Source: an uncultured Desulfuromonas sp.
GTDB taxonomy: Bacteria; Desulfobacterota; Desulfuromonadia; Desulfuromonadales; Trichloromonadaceae
DNA length: 10,288 nucleotides
Assembly: GCA_937982495.1 (NCBI GenBank)
Contig: CALJLX010000402.1
Location: 1 to 10,288 of the forward strand
Reading direction: 5' to 3'
Shown here piece after piece: positions 1-4,841 of this stretch; position 1 is the stretch's first letter; every line of letters begins with the position of its first letter. A program made the translations under genes and the position numbers. The notes below the pieces were generated by a model that had not been told where the DNA came from, made no database searches, and saw only the letters and a program-made list of their open reading frames with translations.

Positions 1-2
1 TC

Positions 3-260
3 TGGGGCGGCCTCTGGGGGCTGCCCTATTTCTTCGCCATCCGCTACCTGCACCTCCGTCGGCGCTGGGTGCGTAAGGGCCTGTGGTTCAGCCTCCTGCC
101 CACCCTCGCCCAGCTCCTTTTCTTCTTCCCCCGCTTCACCGAAGCCGGCTGGTTCGGTCTCGGCCTCGGCGCCGCCGTTCCCCTTTTCGTCCTCCTCTAC
201 AATCTGGTTTGGGGCTTCTTCCTCGGCGTCTTCGCCCGGCTGCTCTGGGGGCGCGGGTGA
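3..260 (+). CDS. C-terminal part of an unrecognised small integral membrane protein
   Basis: The reading frame is open from the first complete codon to a TGA at 258-260, so the gene begins upstream of the window. About 85 residues are visible. They are very rich in Leu, Phe, Trp and Gly, with three likely membrane stretches: one near the window start ending in an Arg-rich loop (HLRRRW), one around GLWFSLLPTLAQLLFFF, and a long one from the GLGLGAAV segment to the end. The Arg/Lys-rich loop between the first two would favour a cytoplasmic position under the positive-inside rule. An internal GTG at 69 could start a 63-residue protein, but the frame continues upstream with the same hydrophobic character, so I read it as internal. 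The stop overlaps the GTG start of the nuclease gene, suggesting co-transcription. I do not recognise the family and assign no function. Confidence 0.6.
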   Translation, partial: WGGLWGLPYFFAIRYLHLRRRWVRKGLWFSLLPTLAQLLFFFPRFTEAGWFGLGLGAAVPLFVLLYNLVWGFFLGVFARLLWGRG

Positions 261-769
261 GGGCATTTTCTCCCTTCCGTTCCTGGGGGGGGCTTTTTCC
301 CCTGCTGTTCCTGCTCTTTCTCGGCTGCGCCGATGCCGGCCAGGGGGACGTCGCCGGCCGTGTGAGCTGGGTCCATGACGGCGACACCCTCAAGGTCGAC
401 GGCATCGGCACCGTGCGGATGATCGGCGTCGACGTGCCGGAGACGACCGCTTCCGAGCGCGACCGGTATCTGCGAAGGCAAGGTGTTCCCAGCCCGATCC
501 AGCGGCAAACGGCGAAAAAGGCCCTGCATTTCGTCATCGACGAAGCCAAGGGGAAGACCGTACGCCTGCGCTTCGACGGCGACCGTCAGGACCGTCATGG
601 CCGCACCCTCGCCTACGTCATTCTCCCCGACGGCCGCAACCTCAATCGCCTGCTCCTCGAAGAGGGGCTGGCCGCCGTTTACCGGCGCTTCGATTTTCAG
701 CTAAAGAAAGAGTTTCTGACGGCCGAAAAAGAGGCACGGGACGCGGGCCGGGGGATGTGGGAAAAATAG
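257..769 (+). CDS. Thermonuclease-like (SNase/TNase fold) secreted protein, possible lipoprotein
   Basis: Predicted calcium-dependent nuclease of the staphylococcal nuclease fold, 170 aa, expected to cleave phosphodiester bonds outside the cytoplasm. Counting from the GTG start, the conserved catalytic set is present: D43 in the DGDT motif, R54, D59 and E62 in VRMIGVDVPE, and R116 in HGRTLAY (equivalent to D21, R35, D40, E43 and R87 of the S. aureus enzyme). The N-terminus has a short basic stretch and a hydrophobic core (residues 13-22) followed by Gly-Cys at 23-24. This could be a lipobox, but Phe at -3 is atypical, so ordinary Sec secretion is the alternative. The GTG at 257 is chosen because it overlaps the upstream stop (GTGA) and places the signal sequence at the N-terminus. 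Longer in-frame starts would add an Arg/Pro-rich shadow of the upstream gene. A run of eight G (285-292) lies in the signal-sequence codons. The gene is separated from the flagellar operon by a sigma-28 promoter. Confidence 0.88.
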   Translation: MRAFSPFRSWGGLFPLLFLLFLGCADAGQGDVAGRVSWVHDGDTLKVDGIGTVRMIGVDVPETTASERDRYLRRQGVPSPIQRQTAKKALHFVIDEAKGKTVRLRFDGDRQDRHGRTLAYVILPDGRNLNRLLLEEGLAAVYRRFDFQLKKEFLTAEKEARDAGRGMWEK

Positions 770-845
770 CCGCCCACCCCCAGGAGTCCCCCTTTCCCGC
801 CCGTTCGCTTCGTCTTTTCCCTCCCTGAAAGTCGCGAAAAAAAAC

Positions 846-873
846 TAAAGTTTCCCCTTGCCGTCGCCGATAA
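846..873 (+). promoter_or_regulatory. Sigma-28 (FliA) promoter for the flgM-fliW operon
   Basis: TAAAGTTT at 846-853 and GCCGATAA at 866-873 both match the enterobacterial FliA consensus elements exactly. Between TAAA and GCCGATAA there are 16 bases, one more than the commonest spacing of 15. An A8 tract (837-844) sits just upstream. Transcription would start near 880, about 80 bases before flgM. A class-3 promoter is expected for an operon encoding FlgM, FlgN, FlgK and FlgL, so sequence and context agree. Confidence 0.88.
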
Positions 874-883
874 GACGGGCAAG
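857..883. repeat. Inverted repeat centred on the sigma-28 -10 element
   Basis: CTTGCCGTC (857-865) and GACGGGCAAG (874-883) are complementary apart from one extra base on the right arm. The eight bases between them are exactly the -10 box GCCGATAA. Because the predicted start is near 880, the full hairpin would not be in the mRNA, so if functional it would act as a DNA site. It may be chance. Confidence 0.4.
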
Positions 884-916
884 AAGAGAACCCTCCGGGT
901 CTTCGTCTGTACCCGG
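883..916 (+). other. Structured leader upstream of flgM with two competing hairpins
   Basis: Two stems share the same GGGT. The first pairs GAAGA (883-887) and CCC (891-893) with GGG (897-899) and TCTTC (900-904), with a 3-base bulge and a TCC loop. The second pairs CCGGGT (895-900) perfectly with ACCCGG (911-916) across a 10-base loop. They cannot form together. Both lie in the predicted flgM leader. No T tract follows, so neither is a simple terminator. Confidence 0.35.
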
Positions 917-946
917 TCGCACTCCAAACAGACCTCCATGAATGAA

Positions 947-954
947 AAAGGTGA
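947..954 (+). promoter_or_regulatory. Ribosome binding site deciding the flgM start
   Basis: AAAGGTGA lies five bases before the ATG at 960. The two earlier ATGs, at 938 and 942, are preceded by a pyrimidine-rich stretch with no Shine-Dalgarno match. The ATG at 942 is in the flgM frame and would add six residues. This site favours 960. Confidence 0.65.
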
Positions 955-959
955 CCGTC

Positions 960-1250
960 ATGACAGAGAAAATCAACTTCGGCAAGGGAATCGGACCGAT
1001 CGGCGCGCCGAGCGTGCCGCGCAAGGCCGACACGGCCAAGTCCGAGGCCGGCAAGGGCGCGACGGATCGGGTCGCTTTTTCGTCCGTGTTGCAGGAAGTC
1101 GGCAAGGCCAAGGAGACCGGCGCGATGCAGAGTCCGGAACGTGCCCAGAAAGTCGCGGCGCTCAAGAGCCAGATCGCCAACGGTTCCTACCGTCCCGACC
1201 TGGAGAAGGTCGCCGAAAGCCTGCTCAAGTTCATCGGCAAGGAGGGCTGA
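960..1250 (+). CDS. flgM: Anti-sigma-28 factor FlgM
   Basis: FlgM binds and inhibits the flagellar sigma factor FliA in the cytoplasm and is exported through the finished hook, releasing late-gene transcription. The predicted protein is 96 aa, close to the 97 aa of the enteric protein. The N-terminal half is Gly/Lys/Ala-rich and low in order, as expected for the disordered export region. The C-terminal sigma-binding part shows the family pattern, RAQKVAALKSQIANGSYRPD at residues 61-80 followed by LEKVAESLLKF. The ATG at 960 is preferred over one at 942 because of the well-placed ribosome binding site. It is the first gene after a FliA promoter, implying negative feedback on its own expression. 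flgN follows after two bases. Confidence 0.93.
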   Translation: MTEKINFGKGIGPIGAPSVPRKADTAKSEAGKGATDRVAFSSVLQEVGKAKETGAMQSPERAQKVAALKSQIANGSYRPDLEKVAESLLKFIGKEG

Positions 1251-1252
1251 TC

Positions 1253-1609
1253 ATGGCCGCCGACGTTGTTCGGGCCGACCTGGAACGGTTGCACGAGCTG
1301 CTGCTGCGGGAGCGGGAGTGCGCCAAGACCCTCGCCGTCGACGAGTTGATGGTCGTCACCGAGGAAAAGGAAGCCCTGCTGCAACGGCTGCGCCCGGTCA
1401 CCGACGCGAGTCCCGAAGTTCGCGCCCTGGCCGAAGTCATCCAGAAAGAGAACCGGCGCAACGCCTATCTCTTCTGGGCGACGCTCAAGTTCATCCGCGA
1501 AAGCGTGGGATTCTTTAACCGGCAGGTGGCGCAGCCCGCCTCTTACGGTTCCGCCGGCGGGCTGGTGCAACGCACCGGCAGCGGCATGTTTCTGACGGGG
1601 AAGGTGTAG
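1253..1609 (+). CDS. flgN: Flagellar export chaperone FlgN for FlgK/FlgL
   Basis: FlgN is a cytoplasmic chaperone that keeps the hook-filament junction proteins FlgK and FlgL export-competent and delivers them to the flagellar type III export gate. The protein is 118 aa and mostly helical. Heptad-like Leu/Glu/Arg-rich helices occupy about residues 5-50 and 55-95, and a short Gly-rich tail (SYGSAGGLV and onwards, from residue 98) resembles the C-terminus seen in FlgN proteins. The overall sequence is divergent, so the call rests on fold-like pattern, length and position directly before flgK. The ATG at 1253 has a strong AAGGAGGG site. The frame extends upstream over flgM, but that extension is out-of-frame translation of flgM. 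The stop is one base before flgK. Confidence 0.85.
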   Translation: MAADVVRADLERLHELLLRERECAKTLAVDELMVVTEEKEALLQRLRPVTDASPEVRALAEVIQKENRRNAYLFWATLKFIRESVGFFNRQVAQPASYGSAGGLVQRTGSGMFLTGKV

Positions 1610-1610
1610 C

Positions 1611-2990
1611 ATGAGTGGCCTCATCAACGCTCTGAATATCGGCAAAAGCAGTCTGCTCGACGGTCAGCGCGCGATCGAGGTCGTCGGCAACAACATCTCC
1701 AACGTCAATACCGAAGGGTATTCGCGTCAGGTTCCGGTCTTTACCGACTTCCCCACCCTGAACATGAACGGCTTCATGGTCGGGCGGGGGTCGAAGATCG
1801 ACGTCCTCGATCGCGAGTACAACAATTTTCTCGCCAAGATGATGCAGGAAAAAAGCGCCGCCCTGGGGGAGGAGGATGCCAAGTCCACCGCCCTGGACGA
1901 AATGGAGCGCATCGTCAGCATCTCCGAAAACGGCCTTTCCGGCTCCATCGACAACTTTTTCGGCGCCTGGCAGGATCTCACCGGCGATCCCGGCAGCCGC
2001 GTCAACCGCGACCTGGTGCTGCAATCGGGCGAGCGCCTGGCGCAGGATTTCCAGTCGACGGTCTCCGAACTGACCAAGCTCTCGGAAAGCATGAACACCA
2101 TGCTGCAATCCCGGGTCGACGATCTCAACCTGAGCATCCGGGAGGTCGCGAGCCTCAACCTGCGTATTTCCACCATCGAATCGACCGGACAGCCGGCTCT
2201 CGCCGACCGCGACAAGCGCGATCTGCTGCTGCAGAAGATCACCTCGCTGGTCGGCGGCACCAATACCGAAAACGCCGCCGGCATGGCCTCGATCTTCCTG
2301 CCCAACGGCCTGCCCCTGGTTTCCGACGCCACCGCCATGCCGGTCCTCGCCGAGCGGGTCGGCGATACCCTGCAGATCAGCCTCGATCTCGGCAGCCACA
2401 AATACGAACTCAATGCCGAGCGCGTCGGCGGCGAGATGCGCGGACTGATGTATCTGCGCGATGAATTCATTCCCGAGAAGATCGCCGATCTCGACAAACT
2501 CGCCAACAGCATCATCACCGAGGTCAACGCCCTGCATCGCGCCGGAACCGGCCTCGACGGCAACACCGGTCGCGACTTCTTCGCGCCCCTGGCCGAGGAG
2601 GCGGGCGCCGCCGGGATGATTCGCATGAACCTGGGCAACTACCGGGAAATCGCCGCCGGCGACTCGAGCGCCCCCGGCGACAACAGCAACGCCCTGCGCC
2701 TCAGCGCCCTCGGCACCGCCCGGGTGATGGACGGCAGCGAGACCTTCGTCGGTTACTACGCCCGCATCGCCGGCGATGTCGGCGTCGAGGCGAGCCGCAA
2801 TAAGCTGGCCTTGGCCGGCAACCGCGACGCCCTGACCCAGGTCGCCAATCTGCGGGACAACACCGTCGGAGTTTCCCTCGAAGAAGAGATGATCTCCCTC
2901 ATTAAATTCCAGAAGAGTTTCGAAGCTTCGGCCAAATACCTCAGCACCGTCGACGAGGTCATGAGCCAGCTTCTGGCCATTCGGGGGTAG
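1611..2990 (+). CDS. flgK: Flagellar hook-associated protein 1 (FlgK)
   Basis: FlgK forms the first junction ring between hook and filament and is exported through the flagellar type III system, so it has no Sec signal. The 459-aa protein begins with the rod/hook family N-terminal signature, including NNISNVNTEGYSRQ at residues 27-40. It ends with the matching C-terminal coiled segment from about residue 421 (SLEEEMISLIKFQKSFEASA, then LSTVDEVMSQLLAI). Both ends are needed for the D0 coiled-coil core. It is shorter than enteric FlgK (about 547 aa), so the reduction lies in the variable surface domains. AAGG at 1601-1604 gives a good ribosome binding site for the ATG at 1611. Only one base separates it from flgN and three from flgL, so translation is probably coupled. 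Confidence 0.97.
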   Translation: MSGLINALNIGKSSLLDGQRAIEVVGNNISNVNTEGYSRQVPVFTDFPTLNMNGFMVGRGSKIDVLDREYNNFLAKMMQEKSAALGEEDAKSTALDEMERIVSISENGLSGSIDNFFGAWQDLTGDPGSRVNRDLVLQSGERLAQDFQSTVSELTKLSESMNTMLQSRVDDLNLSIREVASLNLRISTIESTGQPALADRDKRDLLLQKITSLVGGTNTENAAGMASIFLPNGLPLVSDATAMPVLAERVGDTLQISLDLGSHKYELNAERVGGEMRGLMYLRDEFIPEKIADLDKLANSIITEVNALHRAGTGLDGNTGRDFFAPLAEEAGAAGMIRMNLGNYREIAAGDSSAPGDNSNALRLSALGTARVMDGSETFVGYYARIAGDVGVEASRNKLALAGNRDALTQVANLRDNTVGVSLEEEMISLIKFQKSFEASAKYLSTVDEVMSQLLAIRG

Positions 2991-2993
2991 CAT

Positions 2994-3935
2994 ATGAAAG
3001 CGAGCAATTCGACCACCTATCGCTCCATGATGCTGTTTCTCAACAGCACCACCTCCAAATTGCAGGATCTCCAGGTCGCCACCGCCACCGGGCGCAAGAT
3101 GAACGCCGCTTCCGACAACCCCGCCGGGGTGTCGCCGGTGCTGCTCACCCGCTCGCGGATGATGTCCGCCGAGAATCATTACGAAAACAACCTCGCCGCC
3201 ATCGACCGCCTCAAGGCTCAGGACACCCAGATGGAGCAGGCCGAAAACCTCATCAACCGCGCCATCGAGCTGACCGTTTCCGCCGGCAACGGCACCTACA
3301 GCAACTACGAACTCGAAGTCCTGGCGAGCGAGGTCGGCGACCTGCGAAACTCCATGGTCAGCCTCGCCAACGGGCAGATGGACGGCAAATATTTTTTCGC
3401 CGGGTTCAACGATTTGACACCCCCCTTTGTCGAAAATCCGGCTCATGCCGGGGATCCGACCCAGCCGCCCATGCTCTACCAGGGGGACCAGGGGCGCAAG
3501 CAGCTGGAGATCTCCCCGAGCGAAACCGAAACCATCAATTTCACCGGCAGCGCCATTTTTCTAGGCGATGAAGACGGCGACGGCGTCGTCGATCCCGGTC
3601 GGGTGGACATCTTCGCGGTCATGTCCGGCATCGAGGAAGCCTTGCGTAACAACGATTCCGCCGGCGCCACGGCTCTGCTCGGCGATCTCAATATCGCCCT
3701 GGAGCAGGTCAGCATCAACCGCAGCCAGATGGGGGTGGTGGCCAACCGCATCGATCGCGCCAACGAAAATATCCAGGATATGGAACTCGACCTCGAAGAG
3801 GTGCTGTCCCGTTATCAGGACGCCGATCTCATCGAATCGATCACGGAAATGATGCAACAGGAACAAGCCTTGCAAGCAGCCATGGATGTGACGGGACGAC
3901 TCAGTAAATTGTCGATCCTCGACTATCTCCGCTAG
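2994..3935 (+). CDS. flgL: Flagellar hook-associated protein 3 (FlgL)
   Basis: FlgL forms the second hook-filament junction ring, onto which flagellin assembles. The 313-aa length matches the usual size (317 aa in enteric bacteria). The N-terminal flagellin-like domain is clear, with ATGRKMNAASDNPAG at about residues 30-44. The C-terminal helix (MMQQEQALQAAMDVTGRLSK, then LSILDYLR) matches the family. The middle carries an acidic loop at D192-D205 (DEDGDGVVDPGRVD) that resembles a calcium-binding loop and is treated as a separate finding. The start follows the flgK stop by three bases. The G-rich ribosome site (2983-2988) overlaps that stop and is weak, so coupling to flgK translation is likely. 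csrA follows after 28 bases. Confidence 0.96.
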   Translation: MKASNSTTYRSMMLFLNSTTSKLQDLQVATATGRKMNAASDNPAGVSPVLLTRSRMMSAENHYENNLAAIDRLKAQDTQMEQAENLINRAIELTVSAGNGTYSNYELEVLASEVGDLRNSMVSLANGQMDGKYFFAGFNDLTPPFVENPAHAGDPTQPPMLYQGDQGRKQLEISPSETETINFTGSAIFLGDEDGDGVVDPGRVDIFAVMSGIEEALRNNDSAGATALLGDLNIALEQVSINRSQMGVVANRIDRANENIQDMELDLEEVLSRYQDADLIESITEMMQQEQALQAAMDVTGRLSKLSILDYLR

Positions 3936-3963
3936 GAATAAATAACACGCCAGGGAGGGCCAG
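3935..3963 (+). promoter_or_regulatory. csrA translation-initiation region with possible CsrA autoregulatory sites
   Basis: Two GGA triplets occur here. One (3935-3937) overlaps the flgL stop. The other is in the Shine-Dalgarno sequence GGGAGG (3953-3958), five bases before ATG. GCC (3949-3951) can pair with GGC (3958-3960), presenting AGGGAG in a hexaloop, the arrangement CsrA prefers. CCAG/CTGG can instead enclose the start codon in a three-base loop. E. coli CsrA represses its own mRNA, so this is plausible, but the motif also equals a good ribosome site. Confidence 0.35.
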
Positions 3964-4206
3964 ATGCTGGTATTGACACGCAAGGTCGGCGAGGGCATCC
4001 GCATCGGCGACGACATCACCATCACCGTCGTCGAGATGAAAAACGGCGGTATCCGCCTCGGGATCATGGCGCCGGCCACGGTGAAGATTCACCGTCAGGA
4101 AGTCTATGATCGCATCCTCGAAGAGAACAAGGAAGCCACCCAGTGGGTCATCACCGATCTGGACAGCCTGAGCGCCGGCCTGCCCACTCTCAAGGAGGTC
4201 AAATGA
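3964..4206 (+). CDS. csrA: Carbon storage regulator / flagellin translational repressor CsrA
   Basis: CsrA is a small dimeric RNA-binding protein that recognises GGA in hairpin loops and usually blocks translation. In bacteria with FliW its main target is often the flagellin mRNA. The 80-aa protein starts with the hallmark MLVLTRKVGEGIRIGD. It keeps L4 and R44, which are essential for RNA contact, in the APATVKIHRQEVY segment. N55 in the EENKE helix is at the position reported as important for FliW binding in B. subtilis CsrA. The tail beyond residue 60 is longer than in the 61-aa E. coli protein and fits FliW-type CsrA. The ribosome site GGGAGG is strong. Placement after flgL and before fliW, within a sigma-28 operon, points to a flagellar role. 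Confidence 0.97.
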   Translation: MLVLTRKVGEGIRIGDDITITVVEMKNGGIRLGIMAPATVKIHRQEVYDRILEENKEATQWVITDLDSLSAGLPTLKEVK

Positions 4207-4625
4207 AGGTCATCAATACGCGTTTCGGGCAGGTGGAATACGATCCGGCCAAAACCCTGCACTTTCCCACGGGAATGATCGGTTTCGAGAACCTGCGCGA
4301 ATTCATCGTCATGCCCAACATCAAGCGCGGCCCGCTCTTCTGGATCCAGAGCGTCGAAGATCCCGAGATCGCCTTTGTCCTCACCGATCCCACCAACTTC
4401 TTCGTCGACTACCGGGTTTCCCCCGACGACAACGAGAAAGAAAAGTTGGGGATGCAGGACGGCGACGACTGTCACGCCCTGGTGGTCGTCACCGTCAACT
4501 CGGGCAGCGACTTCACCTTCAACCTGCTCGCGCCGGTCCTCTACGCCCCGGGCGCCAACCGCGCCATCCAAGTGGTGCTGGAGCACAGCAACTACTCGAC
4601 CAAAGTGCCCTTGCCCAAGGTGTGA
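4203..4625 (+). CDS. fliW: Flagellar assembly factor FliW, CsrA antagonist
   Basis: FliW binds CsrA and blocks its RNA repression. When flagellin accumulates it binds FliW instead, freeing CsrA to shut off flagellin translation (a partner switch shown in B. subtilis and Campylobacter). The 140-aa protein shows the family features: FPTGMIGFE at residues 21-29, the aromatic/acidic stretch PLFWIQSVEDPEIAFVLTDP at 44-63, and the conserved ending NYSTKVPL. The ATG at 4203 overlaps the csrA stop (ATGA). It is preceded by an exact AAGGAGGT site (4192-4199), so the earlier in-frame ATG at 4143, inside csrA, is not used. The overlap should keep CsrA and FliW in a fixed ratio. A terminator follows 26 bases after the stop. 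Confidence 0.97.
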   Translation: MKVINTRFGQVEYDPAKTLHFPTGMIGFENLREFIVMPNIKRGPLFWIQSVEDPEIAFVLTDPTNFFVDYRVSPDDNEKEKLGMQDGDDCHALVVVTVNSGSDFTFNLLAPVLYAPGANRAIQVVLEHSNYSTKVPLPKV

Positions 4626-4651
4626 GCGCAGGGCATCACCGGAATTGATCG

Positions 4652-4689
4652 AAAGGCCACCTCGCGAAGGACGCGGAGTGGCCTTTTTT
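4652..4689 (+). terminator. Intrinsic terminator of the flgM-fliW operon
   Basis: AAAGGCCAC (4652-4660) pairs with GTGGCCTTT (4678-4686). After one mismatch and a wobble pair, the stem continues for four more pairs (CGCG with CGCG) and closes on the loop AAGGA (4667-4671). Six T residues (4684-4689) follow. This is a strong rho-independent terminator and separates the sigma-28 operon from the maf promoter. Confidence 0.93.
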
Positions 4690-4727
4690 ACATGGATCGG
4701 CAGGCAAAATCGCCGGTGTCGGAATTT

Positions 4728-4743
4728 TGGCCGGAGGCTTGCA
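4728..4743 (+). promoter_or_regulatory. Sigma-54 (RpoN) promoter for the maf glycosylation gene
   Basis: TGGCCGGAGGCTTGCA matches the -24/-12 consensus TGGCACGRNNNTTGCW at all constrained positions except two (C for A and G for C after TGGC). The GG (4729-4730) and GC (4741-4742) pairs have the strict sigma-54 spacing. Transcription would start near 4754, about 88 bases before the maf GTG. The site is directly downstream of the terminator, in the only intergenic gap of this stretch. Sigma-54 control of flagellar genes is common in proteobacteria and needs an enhancer-binding activator such as the FlrC/FlgR type. Confidence 0.82.
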
Positions 4744-4761
4744 ATAATTGTGTCCAGGGGA

Positions 4762-4803
4762 AAATATTCAATATTTGCCGGCCAAGTGTCGATATTTTGA
4801 CAC
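4762..4803. repeat. Two AT-rich inverted repeats in the maf leader
   Basis: AAATATT (4762-4768) and AATATTT (4770-4776) form a perfect 7-bp palindrome around a single C. GTGTC (4786-4790) and GACAC (4799-4803) form a 5-bp inverted repeat around an 8-base AT-rich centre. Both lie just downstream of the predicted sigma-54 start in otherwise GC-rich DNA. They could be activator or repressor sites or RNA hairpins. Function is unknown. Confidence 0.4.
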
Positions 4804-4828
4804 ATGACGGACGAGGCCATACGGGTTC

Positions 4829-4836
4829 AGGGAGGT
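4829..4836 (+). promoter_or_regulatory. Ribosome binding site deciding the maf start
   Basis: AGGGAGGT is five bases before the GTG at 4842. The in-frame ATG at 4692 lies immediately after the terminator T tract, upstream of the sigma-54 promoter, and has no ribosome site, so GTG 4842 is the better start. The 50 residues it would remove are low-similarity-looking leader sequence. Confidence 0.8.
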
Positions 4837-4841
4837 CTTGG

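Noticed and set aside
750..781. GC-rich stem (GGGGG...TGGG with CCCACCCCC) across the nuclease stop as a terminator
   Set aside because: The stem has a 3-base bulge and there is no T tract after it, so an intrinsic terminator cannot be supported.
938..1252. Upstream extension of the flgN frame beginning at ATG 938
   Set aside because: This stretch is flgM read in another frame. flgN has its own strong ribosome site and ATG at 1253.
1515..3446. Very long open frame (643 codons) on the minus strand across flgK and flgL
   Set aside because: It is antisense to two well-recognised genes, its Gly/Val/Ala/His/Gln-rich translation shows no domain, and such shadows arise from GC-rich codon bias.
4692..4841. 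ATG-initiated N-terminal extension of the maf gene by 50 residues
   Set aside because: It would start next to the terminator T tract and upstream of the sigma-54 promoter, without a ribosome site. The GTG at 4842 has AGGGAGGT at good spacing.
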